Positions 58,201 through 64,000 of a DNA stretch of 64,000 nt are shown in pieces. The stretch comes from Polychytrium aggregatum. Lineage: Eukaryota; Chytridiomycota; Chytridiomycetes; Polychytriales. The stretch's first letter is position 1; every line of letters starts with the position of its first letter. The notes below the pieces were generated by a model. It worked only from the letters and a program-made list of their open reading frames with translations, had not been told where the DNA came from and did no database searches. The stretch covers positions 310,001 through 374,000 of the forward strand of contig NW_026516244.1 in NCBI RefSeq assembly GCF_025602895.1, given 5' to 3'. The translations under genes and the position numbers were made by a program.

Positions 58201-59310
58201 TCGCGACCCTGGTCTCTGGTGACGATGGACTTTATCACCGACCTCCCCGAGTCCAACGGCAAGACTTGCATCTTTGTCGTCGTCGATAGCCTGACCAAGA
58301 TGGCCCACTTCCTTCCCTGTCGGTCCCTCCCAAGTGCCGAGGAAACAGCGTCGCTGTTCCTCGACAACATCTTCCGTCTCCACGGTCTCCCGGACAACAT
58401 CGTCTCGGACCGAGGAAGCCAGTTCACCTCGCGGTTCTGGCAGGCCCTGTGCTCAGAACTCGGCATCAAGACCAGTCTGTCCACGGCGTTCCACCCCCAA
58501 ACCGATGGACAGACTGAGCGGGTCAACCAAGTCATCAACCAGCATCTCCGCTGCTACACCTCGTACCAGCAGGATGACTGGGCGATGCTGCTCCCGCTCG
58601 CCGAGTTCTCATACAACAACCTCGAGCACACCTCGACCAAGGCCTCCCCGTTCCTGGCGACTTACGGCTTCAACCCTCGATTCGAGTCTCCGGTCCTTCC
58701 TTCCAGCCTCGATGTCCCCTCCGCGACCGACCGAGTCGAACACCTTCAGCACAACTTGGCGTTGCTGAAGGAGAACCTCGAGAAGGCCAAGGCGGACTAC
58801 AAGCGCTTTGCGGATGCCCACAAGTCCGACGCTCCCAAGTTCGCTCCTGGCGATCAAGTCTGGGTCCTAACACGCAACATCAAGACCACCCGTCCAAGCA
58901 AGAAGTTGGACTACCAGCGCATCGGACCCTACAAGATCGTCGAAGCCATCGGTTCCCTCGCCTTCCGCCTCGACCTTCCCAAGGATCTCAAGATCCATCC
59001 GGTGTTCCATGTCTCCCTCCTTGAGCCCCACAAGTCGAACACCCTCCCCGGCCGCATCCAAGACCCTCCTCCGCCAGTCCGCGTCGACGACCACTTGGAG
59101 TATGAAGTCCAGGAGATCCTCGACTCCAAGCTGGTCCGCGGTAAGTTGAGCTATTTCGTTGATTGGAAGGGCTACTCGACTGATCATCGCAGCTGGGAGC
59201 CCGCCAACTACGTTAACGCTCCCGACAAGATAGCCGACTTCCACCGCCGGTACCCCGACAAGCCTGGACTTATTGTTCGCAGGAGTGGCCGTAGTTTGGG
59301 GAGGGGATGA
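55249..59310 (+). CDS. pol: Pol polyprotein (protease, RT, RNase H, integrase, chromodomain)
   Basis: The frame is open from the frameshift site. Its first Met is 55351, and from there it runs 1,319 residues to TGA at 59308-59310, abutting the 3' LTR. Order from that Met: aspartic protease near 94 (LLVDSGASGNFID); RT with LDLRGAYNLLRI and the YLDDIL catalytic motif near 535; RNase H (VESDASDFAIG); integrase HHCC zinc finger (HPGIRRTRALISRQFWW, CDTCARSK) and DDE core (MDFITDLP, VSDRGSQFTS); then a GPY-type region. The C-terminal chromodomain (LSYFVDWKGYSTDHRSWEP) has the aromatic residues expected for methyl-lysine binding. No stop or frameshift breaks it. Confidence 0.95.
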   Translation, partial: RPGPDLSGGLDLEPSPLPPEASVDGKEHEVSVERMAMCGMINVVGGGSHSVKPASSKGTSGSQMSLTELPISTPPANLVICSNHAADTDLCSEPSSCVSSISSSSPVFSASLVLPSGRSLSCQLLVDSGASGNFIDESFVDRFSVPLVSKSTPLPVQGVDGQPLSSGPITFETEPLKIVLGDYTQHLSFDVIKSPHQPVILGYPWLQSIEPRFHWARGLLCLPRPANHILKVVDASSLPSVSSVSPSPLPLVGDTPNVFPRASTDTTVVLASSPRTVCTREDDQNKVIAQRYSDCVPSEVPCSCAARPGPSGLVSVRPGLPGPVAPSPAPVRVQAIRYKSLEQSVLDTQSSPDPLTVFQVLVLPATDPDPTPLSTSIPEEYKSFGSVFSKQEADSLPPHRTYDCPIDLEPGKTPKFGPLYSLSEPELKALREYLDDNLVKGFIRPSSSPAGSPILFVKKKDGSLRLCVDYRALNTITVKNRYPLPLINEMLDRVRDAKVFTKLDLRGAYNLLRIRAGDEWKTAFRTRYGQFEYLVMPFGLTNAPATFQHFINDVLRDELDNFAIAYLDDILIYSADPTQHANHVKQVLAKLQAAKLYCKLEKCEFSKDKVSFLGYVISPKGIEMERAKLSAIVDWPVPRNVSDLRSFIGFSNFYRRFIDGYAKIAGPLTLLFKKSQVFRWSPDAHKAFQSLKEAFVSEPVLAHPDPSKPFVVESDASDFAIGCVLSQRGSDGHLHPCSFHSRTLMDAERNYSIYEKELLAIKEAFEVWRHYLEGAQHPVQVLTDHKNLEYLASARILNQRHARWSQFLSRFDLRIQYLPGPKNGKADALSRRPDYVPPSAPVSKEPPPLLPPSSFACAVRRSSDASSTRPVDLLKLIAEEQPKDPSLDQLRNDPKYVLKDGLLTFMDKIVVPESCRVPVLKSCHDPVAVGHPGIRRTRALISRQFWWPSIRKDVQAYVSTCDTCARSKVPRHKPFGYLQPLPTASRPWSLVTMDFITDLPESNGKTCIFVVVDSLTKMAHFLPCRSLPSAEETASLFLDNIFRLHGLPDNIVSDRGSQFTSRFWQALCSELGIKTSLSTAFHPQTDGQTERVNQVINQHLRCYTSYQQDDWAMLLPLAEFSYNNLEHTSTKASPFLATYGFNPRFESPVLPSSLDVPSATDRVEHLQHNLALLKENLEKAKADYKRFADAHKSDAPKFAPGDQVWVLTRNIKTTRPSKKLDYQRIGPYKIVEAIGSLAFRLDLPKDLKIHPVFHVSLLEPHKSNTLPGRIQDPPPPVRVDDHLEYEVQEILDSKLVRGKLSYFVDWKGYSTDHRSWEPANYVNAPDKIADFHRRYPDKPGLIVRRSGRSLGRG
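59297..59310 (+). other. Polypurine tract
   Basis: GGGGAGGGGATGA immediately precedes the 3' LTR and includes the pol stop codon. It is the expected primer for plus-strand DNA synthesis. Confidence 0.8.
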
Positions 59311-59695
59311 TGTGATGATCATGCACGTTGGGAACACGTGTGGACTGCTGCGCGTGATGCACCGTGAGTCATGTTTGTTTGTCTTGGCGTGTATTCCCTG
59401 ATTGGCTGGCGCCGATGACTCTTACTTCGCCTCCGACTGCGCTGTGCTTCGCCCCTCTCTCTAGCAGCTCCGCCTCCCTCGCACCCCCATCTCGTCCCTC
59501 GTTTGTCGCTCCACCCCTCTCGCCCACTTTCGCCCTTCGGTTTCCCTCTTGGCTATAAAGCCCCTCCTTTCTTGCACCCATTTTGTATCTGCAGTTCGAA
59601 CAACACTTGTTGTTATCTGATAAGTCGTAATATAGCTTATCGTTGTTCGCCAAGCACCTGGTCGTCCAGTGTCGTTGCTTGTCGTGGTCCTCACA
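59311..59695 (+). repeat. 3' LTR
   Basis: 385 bp, no difference from the 5' LTR seen by eye; followed by the AGTGC target duplication. Confidence 0.95.
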
Positions 59696-59700
59696 AGTGC

Positions 59701-59886
59701 ATCCACTCGATGTGGGAGTGCAGTACATTCACTTGCCCTCTGAACAACTCCATACTAACTCGATATCAAGATGCTTGGCCTTCTCGGGTCGCTTGGCTTC
59801 CCGGCACTGTGAGCACACCTGGAGATCGAGTCGCTTGAATCGCCGTCGCCTGGGTGGCGTTCTTGATTCAAAACACTGAGTGTTTA
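59701..59886. other. Resumed minisatellite and short ORF fragment
   Basis: The first 25 bp continue the interrupted minisatellite. The minus strand then holds a short open frame (59929-59729) that starts in the palindrome (FVTQYRHALA) and goes on to a Cys-containing basic segment (LDLQVCSQCREAKRP), probably a fragment of another mobile element. Confidence 0.4.
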
Positions 59887-60039
59887 TGGCCAGCGCGTGA
59901 CGGTATTGGGTAACAAAGTATTTGATCAACGGTCAAAATCAAGGTGTCCCATTACAGGCGATCCAATATAAAACGGGACACCCGGGATTTTGACCATTGA
60001 TCGAATATTTTGTTACCCAATGTTATCGCGCGCTGGCCA
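59887..60039. repeat. 153-bp imperfect palindrome (head-to-head transposon ends)
   Basis: Left arm 59887-59950 (starts TGGCCAGCGCG, includes TTGGGTAACAAA and GGTCAAAATC, ends GGTGTCCC) is matched at about 84 percent by the reverse complement of 59975-60039 across a 24-nt spacer. The mariner ORF starts at the outer end of the right arm. Confidence 0.85.
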
Positions 60040-60845
60040 TGACCATTCGCCACACATCCGACTTTCGCACCGCCGCATTGCGATGCTACGCCCTCATCCA
60101 TAGCCTGCGTAAGGTCGCCTCCATATTCAGTGTATCCAAGAGCACCATCCATCGATGGCACCGAGGATGCAAGCTGGATGACCCATCCCGGGTCCCAGCT
60201 CGCAGATCCACTTTCTTCGAGCAGGCATGTCCAGTCATTCGCACCCTGATTGAACAGGACCCGTTCCAGACTGGTCCTGTGTTGCGATGCAAGCTCGAGT
60301 CCATCCTCCAGAGGAAAGTATCACTCTCACTCTGCCACACTGCCATCCACCGAGCAGGTCTCTCACACAAGAGGGCAACACACCTCTACAAGTCCAAGCG
60401 ACTGGATGAGCGAGTGGCACAGTTCAGGGACCGAGTCCGTTCCATCGACCCGCGACGATTCGTTTTTGTCGATGAGACGGGGATCAGGAAATCCATTTTC
60501 CCTCTCTACGGATACTCACCGAAGGGCGTCCCACTCCGTCAGCGCAATCACATGAAACACAAGTCTGTCTCGGCTGCATTTGCCATCAACCACTCTGGTG
60601 TGCTGCATCGCATGTACATCCCCACATCATTCAAGACACACTCGATGGTCGAGTTCTTTGAGCGAGCGACCTTCCCAGACGACTCTGTGGTTGTGATGGA
60701 CAATGTCAGCATGCACAAGACAATGGCTGTCCTGGACTGCATCGAGCGCCGAGGATGGTCAGTGATCTTCACCCCACCTGCCTCACCCGACTTCAATCCC
60801 ATCGAGAACTTCTTTGGGGTTGAGTCCCCACCGATTTGGGGTTGA
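60039..60845 (+). pseudogene. Tc1/mariner (IS630-type) transposase, 3' truncated
   Basis: From ATG 60039 (MTIRHTSDFRTAALRCYAL) the frame reads an N-terminal HTH (LRKVASIFSVSKSTIHRWHR), a second DNA-binding segment and the DDE/D catalytic core. First Asp in FVFVDETG, second in SVVVMDNVSMHK, third acidic residue in SPDFNPIENFF. These cut-and-paste enzymes act in the nucleus on TIRs at TA sites. Similarity ends at about 60812, where unrelated sequence (TTTGGGGTTGAG repeats) adds a few spurious codons before a stop. The C-terminal end of the enzyme and the right TIR are therefore missing. Catalytic residues are present, but the copy is probably dead. Confidence 0.8.
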
Positions 60846-60867
60846 GTTCCTCCAATTTGGGGTTGAG
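60813..60867 (+). repeat. TTTGGGGTTGAG repeat, 3 copies, at an element boundary
   Basis: Copies at 60813, 60835 and 60856 (spacing 22 and 21 bp) begin exactly where transposase similarity stops. They precede a TATA box (60983) and the next ORF. They may be the left end of the element that carries the Fanzor-like ORF. Confidence 0.7.
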
Positions 60868-60982
60868 CTCCCCAATCACGCCGCCGTTCTCACGTTCACA
60901 TCCCTGGCTTGAACCTCTCGGCGATTTTTGAACAGGGTCACTTCCCCAACCAGCCCGCAAAGACGGGCTCCTGCTCTCGGGT

Positions 60983-60988
60983 ATAAAT
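60983..60988 (+). promoter_or_regulatory. TATA box before the Fanzor-like N-terminal ORF
   Basis: GGTATAAATG lies 132 bp upstream of the ATG at 61115 within the presumed mobile element. Confidence 0.5.
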
Positions 60989-61114
60989 GCCACACCTTCG
61001 TCCTGCTGCTTTCTTCCCTCATCTCGCCTTGATTTGATCATCGCGCCATTGTACGATAAAAAAGTCTCTGCTCTGACCAGTACCACTGGCAGGCATCCAG
61101 CATCCTCTGCCCCC

Positions 61115-61941
61115 ATGCCTCCGAAGCGCAAGGGTACCGGTGATGGCCAGCCTCGGCCACCCAGGCCCAAGAAAGCCAAGTCACAGTCGGAGCCTGTCTC
61201 TGGTTCGTATTCTGATCCCACACATGCTTGTTTCTCTGTTGCTCCGTCGCTCACCACCACTGCTTCTGCAGATCCAATGGATGTCGATCCCACCGAGCCT
61301 GGTCCATCTACTTCCTCGAGTACCGGCAAGCGATGTCGCCAGTGCGATGGCACCGATCACGAGCGAAGCAACACCAACAAGTGTCCCAAATACCGGCCCC
61401 TCAAGAGTTCTGTCGTCCCACTCGTGGATGGAAGGTCATCCGCCCCTCAGTTCAGCTGCTTCAAGCAGACCATGGATGGCTGTTGTCTCAATCCCGCTCT
61501 CCGCGACAAGATCCAGGCCACCGTCGAGGCCATGACCCAGATCCAGTTCGAGGCATCCAGGCTGCTCAACCTGCACATCCTGAGGTGCATCGAGCAGGAT
61601 CTTCCCGTCCCCGTCATCTCCAGGGCCACCCCTGCTTTCGTTCGCCAATGCTTCAAGATCGTCCAGGACGGTGCCCTCTCCCCGACCGGGGACAATGAGA
61701 AATACAACGAGCATCTGGTCGCTTCCTTTCGCGACTACCAGACCACTCGGCACGCAGACCTGCCTCCGGCCCCTCGTCTGCCTGATGGTGCTCACAGTCA
61801 GCTTCTCACACTGGCTGTCAATGCCTATGCTGCCAACTGCACCACCCACCTCGACCTGGCCTACTGGAGACTCCTTCGTCGCTTCTGTGCTGCCGTCTTC
61901 CCAGCCAACAAGCACAAGCACGAAGCCATCGAGGCCTGTCT
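61115..61941 (+). pseudogene. N-terminal half of a Fanzor-like gene, cut by an LTR
   Basis: The ATG at 61115 opens a basic, NLS-like segment (MPPKRKGTGDG, PRPKKAK), then a Ser/Pro linker. A CCHC-like knuckle follows (CRQCDGTDHERSNTNKCPKY), then a helical region (IQFEASRLLNLHILRCIEQ, FVRQCFKIVQDG, NCTTHLDLAYWRLLRRF). This order resembles the N-terminal domains of fungal Fanzor proteins as I recall them. No RuvC part follows, because at 61942 the sequence switches to an LTR and ends after 11 LTR-encoded residues. Length before the break is about 276 residues. Assignment to Fanzor is by pattern only; other chytrid mobile-element proteins with a CCHC knuckle are possible. Confidence 0.5.
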
Positions 61942-62081
61942 TGTGATGACCAGCATCACAACGGACCAATGAGATTGTCCCGCATGCTCTCGCCCTCCGC
62001 ACCAATCATGAGTCCCCACGTGTTTGTTTGCCCCCATGCATGAGCACGCGCCGTTGCCACCCGCGTCTACTGGTTTCCTGC
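61942..62081 (+). repeat. LTR fragment, first 140 bp of gypsy-2 LTR, plus orientation
   Basis: TGTGATGACCAGC to GGTTTCCTGC is matched exactly, as far as I compared, by the reverse complement of 62361-62500. It interrupts the Fanzor-like ORF and is itself cut at 62082 by an inverted copy of the same LTR. Confidence 0.85.
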
Positions 62082-62500
62082 TGTGAGGAGTGAACAAGCG
62101 CAAGGACGAAGACCAAGTGCTTGGTATGAGCTTTATTAGCTTTTAGCCCCGAACACCAAAGAACAAGTTTTGTTCGAACTGGTGTTCAACATAGGCTCAG
62201 ACATGCAGGGCTATTTATAGACCGGGAGAAGGTCGAGGGGCAAAAGTGGGCGAGAAGGGTGGAGCATCACAGAGAAGCGAGAAGGGGGTGCGAGAGTGGC
62301 TGGTGTGCAAGCGAGAGAGGCTTGGCACAGCCCGGGGACATGTGCCGAGCGGTGGGGGAGGCAGGAAACCAGTAGACGCGGGTGGCAACGGCGCGTGCTC
62401 ATGCATGGGGGCAAACAAACACGTGGGGACTCATGATTGGTGCGGAGGGCGAGAGCATGCGGGACAATCTCATTGGTCCGTTGTGATGCTGGTCATCACA
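62082..62500 (-). repeat. 3' LTR of gypsy-2
   Basis: 419 bp with TG..CA ends. The internal TATA (minus strand, around 62213-62220) is followed by CAGTTCGAACAAAACTTG. The pol stop TAG (62501-62503) abuts its start. Confidence 0.88.
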
Positions 62501-64000
62501 CTATCTCCTCCTCAAACTACGGCGTGTTCCATCTTGAGTTCTCCTGGGGCCAGGCTTGTCTGGGTAGCGTCGGTGGTACTCCGCGGCCACCGTTGGGGCA
62601 AAGACAATGTCGGCGGGCTCCCAACTTCGATCGGTGACCGGGTAGCCTTTCCAATCGATGAGATAGTGCAGCTTTCCGCGCACGAACTTGGAGTCTAAGA
62701 TCTCTTCGACCTCCCACTCCAAGTTCCCATCGATGACCACCGCAGGGGGCGGCGCTTGCACCCGACCCGGAAGCGAGTTCTTCTTGTAGGGCTCAAGAAG
62801 AGACACATGGAACACCGGGTGCACCTTTATGTCCTTTGGCAAGTCCAGGCGGAAAGCCAATGTCCCGACGGCCTCGAGGATGGTGAATGGTCCAATCCTC
62901 TGGTAATCCAGCTTCTTGCTTGGGCGAGTGGTGCTGATGTTACGAGTCAGCACCCAGACTTGATCGCCCGGACGCAAGTCGGGAGCCTGGGACCTCCGGA
63001 GATCTGAGAAGTGCTTGTAGTCAGACTTTGCCTTCTCAAGATTCTCCTTCAACAGTGCCAGGTTCCGCTGGAGATGTTCAACCCTCTCCGTGGCAGAGGG
63101 AACATCAGGGCCGCCAGCGATAACGGGGACTTCGAACCTTGGGTGGAACCCATAGGTTGCCAAGAATGGCGAGGCATGTGTTGACGAGTTCTCGAGGTTA
63201 TTGTAAGAGAACTCGGCCAACGGCAGCAGCTCGGCCCAGTCATCTTGCTGATACGACGTGTAACAGCGCAGGTATTGGTTGATGACCTGGTTGACCCTCT
63301 CAGTCTGTCCATCGGTCTGGGGATGGAAGGCCGTGGACAGACTGGTTTGGATCCCGAGCTGCGTGCAGAGTGCCTTCCAGAACCGAGAGGTGAACTGACT
63401 TCCTCGGTCTGAAACCACTGTGTCGGGGAGGCCATGGAGACGAAAGACATTGTCGAGGAACAGTGACGCAGTCTCCTCCGCCGACGGCAGTGAACGCCAG
63501 GACATAAAGTGTGCCATCTTTGTGAGGCTGCATACCACCACAAAGATGCAGGTGTGACCCTTGGACTTTGGCAGATCAGTGATAAAGTCCATGGTCAGTG
63601 TCCCCCAGGGTCGATCGGCTGTCTGGAGTGGCAACAGGAACCCAAACGGCTTGTGTCGCGGAGCTTTCGAGCGTGCACAGGTGTCGCACGTCGAGACGTA
63701 CTCTTTGACATCTTTCCGATAGGTTTGCCACCAAAACTGTCGCGATACCAGAGCCAGAGTCCGTCGGATGCCTGGATGACCCACAGCGACTGGGTCATGG
63801 CACGACTTGAGCGCCGGAACTCGGCACGACTCTGGGACCACAATCCTGTTCTGGAAGGTGAGGTACTGGCCATTCCAGACGAACTTCGGGTCACGACGGT
63901 ATTTGTCTAGACCGGGATCCCGAGCCTGCTCTTCGGCTATGAGCTGCAGCAAGTCCACAGGGTCACTGCGACTTGCAACCGAAGAGCGGGCGTCTCTGCT
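62501..64000 (-). CDS. pol: Pol of gypsy-2, integrase and chromodomain part, N-terminus beyond window
   Basis: Open through the window edge; about 500 residues visible. Integrase zinc finger HPGIRRTLALVSRQFWW..CDTCARSK, catalytic Asp in MDFITDLP and VSDRGSQFTS, AFHPQTDGQTERVNQ, GPF-type region and chromodomain (LHYLIDWKGYPVTDRSWEP). It follows the first element's pol closely along its length. One change of note: VVVCSLTKMAHF where the first element and most relatives have VVVDSLTKMAHF. The frame has no break. Purine-rich GAGGAGGAGATAG precedes the LTR. Confidence 0.93.
   Translation of the reverse strand, partial: SRDARSSVASRSDPVDLLQLIAEEQARDPGLDKYRRDPKFVWNGQYLTFQNRIVVPESCRVPALKSCHDPVAVGHPGIRRTLALVSRQFWWQTYRKDVKEYVSTCDTCARSKAPRHKPFGFLLPLQTADRPWGTLTMDFITDLPKSKGHTCIFVVVCSLTKMAHFMSWRSLPSAEETASLFLDNVFRLHGLPDTVVSDRGSQFTSRFWKALCTQLGIQTSLSTAFHPQTDGQTERVNQVINQYLRCYTSYQQDDWAELLPLAEFSYNNLENSSTHASPFLATYGFHPRFEVPVIAGGPDVPSATERVEHLQRNLALLKENLEKAKSDYKHFSDLRRSQAPDLRPGDQVWVLTRNISTTRPSKKLDYQRIGPFTILEAVGTLAFRLDLPKDIKVHPVFHVSLLEPYKKNSLPGRVQAPPPAVVIDGNLEWEVEEILDSKFVRGKLHYLIDWKGYPVTDRSWEPADIVFAPTVAAEYHRRYPDKPGPRRTQDGTRRSLRRR

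Larger units (their letters stand above)
53779..59695 (+). mobile_element. Full-length Ty3/gypsy chromovirus
   Basis: 5,917 bp: LTR 53779-54163, gag, pol, LTR 59311-59695. Both LTRs are 385 bp, start TGTGATGATC, end TCCTCACA, and show no difference that I could see. The target-site duplication AGTGC is present at 53774-53778 and 59696-59700. Gag has a CCHC knuckle; pol runs protease, RT, RNase H, integrase, chromodomain, the order of Ty3/gypsy chromoviruses. Chromodomains direct integration to marked chromatin in this clade. Intact frames and matching LTRs indicate a recent, possibly active copy. Confidence 0.95.
62082..64000 (-). mobile_element. Second Ty3/gypsy chromovirus, 3' part
   Basis: Minus-strand element: the 3' LTR is 62500-62082 (419 bp, TGTGATGACC to CTCCTCACA), preceded in genomic order by pol. 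It is related to but distinct from the first element: the integrase and chromodomain are clearly homologous, but LTR length and sequence differ. Its LTR also has a TATA box (CTATAAATAG) and a downstream AGTTCGAACAA, so it probably self-primes too. The 5' part is beyond the window. Confidence 0.92.

Overview
ORGANISM. The window looks like nuclear DNA of an early-diverging, probably zoosporic (chytrid-like) fungus. It is GC-rich and carries fungal-type single-copy genes: ATP synthase subunit h, Svf1, a Fur1-type uracil phosphoribosyltransferase, a Cys3-type cystathionine gamma-lyase and a GH16 wall glucanase. Introns are numerous and mostly short with GT..AG ends; some exons are only 9-23 nt. 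Chromodomain Ty3/gypsy elements, a mariner-type transposase and Fanzor (eukaryotic TnpB-like) sequences are also present. The species is inferred, not read from the sequence. All exon models were built by hand from splice signals and reading phase. In every complete model called with confidence the exon lengths sum to a multiple of three. LAYOUT. 1-9.5 kb, minus strand: a partial serine-rich gene of unknown function (intron 1 holds three stacked tandem arrays), the proteasome-assembly chaperone PSMD5, and an acidic gene of unknown function. 9.8-13.3 kb: a seven-helix membrane protein divergent from a GH16 glycosidase. 14.0-20.2 kb: DTWD1 (tRNA acp3U synthase), UPRT and YIPF6. 20.2-21.5 kb: an intronless Fanzor ORF with intact RuvC and zinc-ribbon residues, starting 4 nt from the YIPF6 start codon, with hairpins beyond its 3' end. 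21.5-25.4 kb: a small candidate gene, then the divergent spliceosome pair PRKRIP1/SAP30BP. 25.6-32.9 kb: DNA primase small subunit, UTP15 and mitochondrial uL23m. 33.3-39.4 kb: a 16-exon TM9SF nonaspanin divergent from ATP synthase subunit h. 40.3-44.8 kb: Svf1 and Cys3. 44.8-47.6 kb: gene-poor. 47.6-53.3 kb: a membrane-anchored J-domain protein and a RhoGAP. MOBILE END (53.7-64 kb). A full-length Ty3/gypsy chromovirus (two 385-bp LTRs with no difference seen, 5-bp target duplication) lies inside a minisatellite. It shows a textbook -1 frameshift site plus an 11-bp perfect hairpin, and a self-priming primer-binding site like that of Tf1. Next come a mariner-type transposase beside a 153-bp imperfect palindrome and broken at its 3' end, a 5' portion of what looks like a second Fanzor gene cut by an LTR, and an inverted second gypsy element running off the window. 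HOW IT FITS. Most of the first 53 kb is housekeeping: proteasome assembly, tRNA modification, pyrimidine salvage, Golgi traffic, splicing, replication, ribosome biogenesis, respiration and sulfur amino acids. Genes are tightly packed, often as divergent pairs. The distal 10 kb is a nest of mobile elements. The most notable biology is the Fanzor material, with a nuclease-half ORF at 20 kb and a separate N-terminal half at 61 kb, followed by the complete recoding and self-priming signals of the chromovirus.
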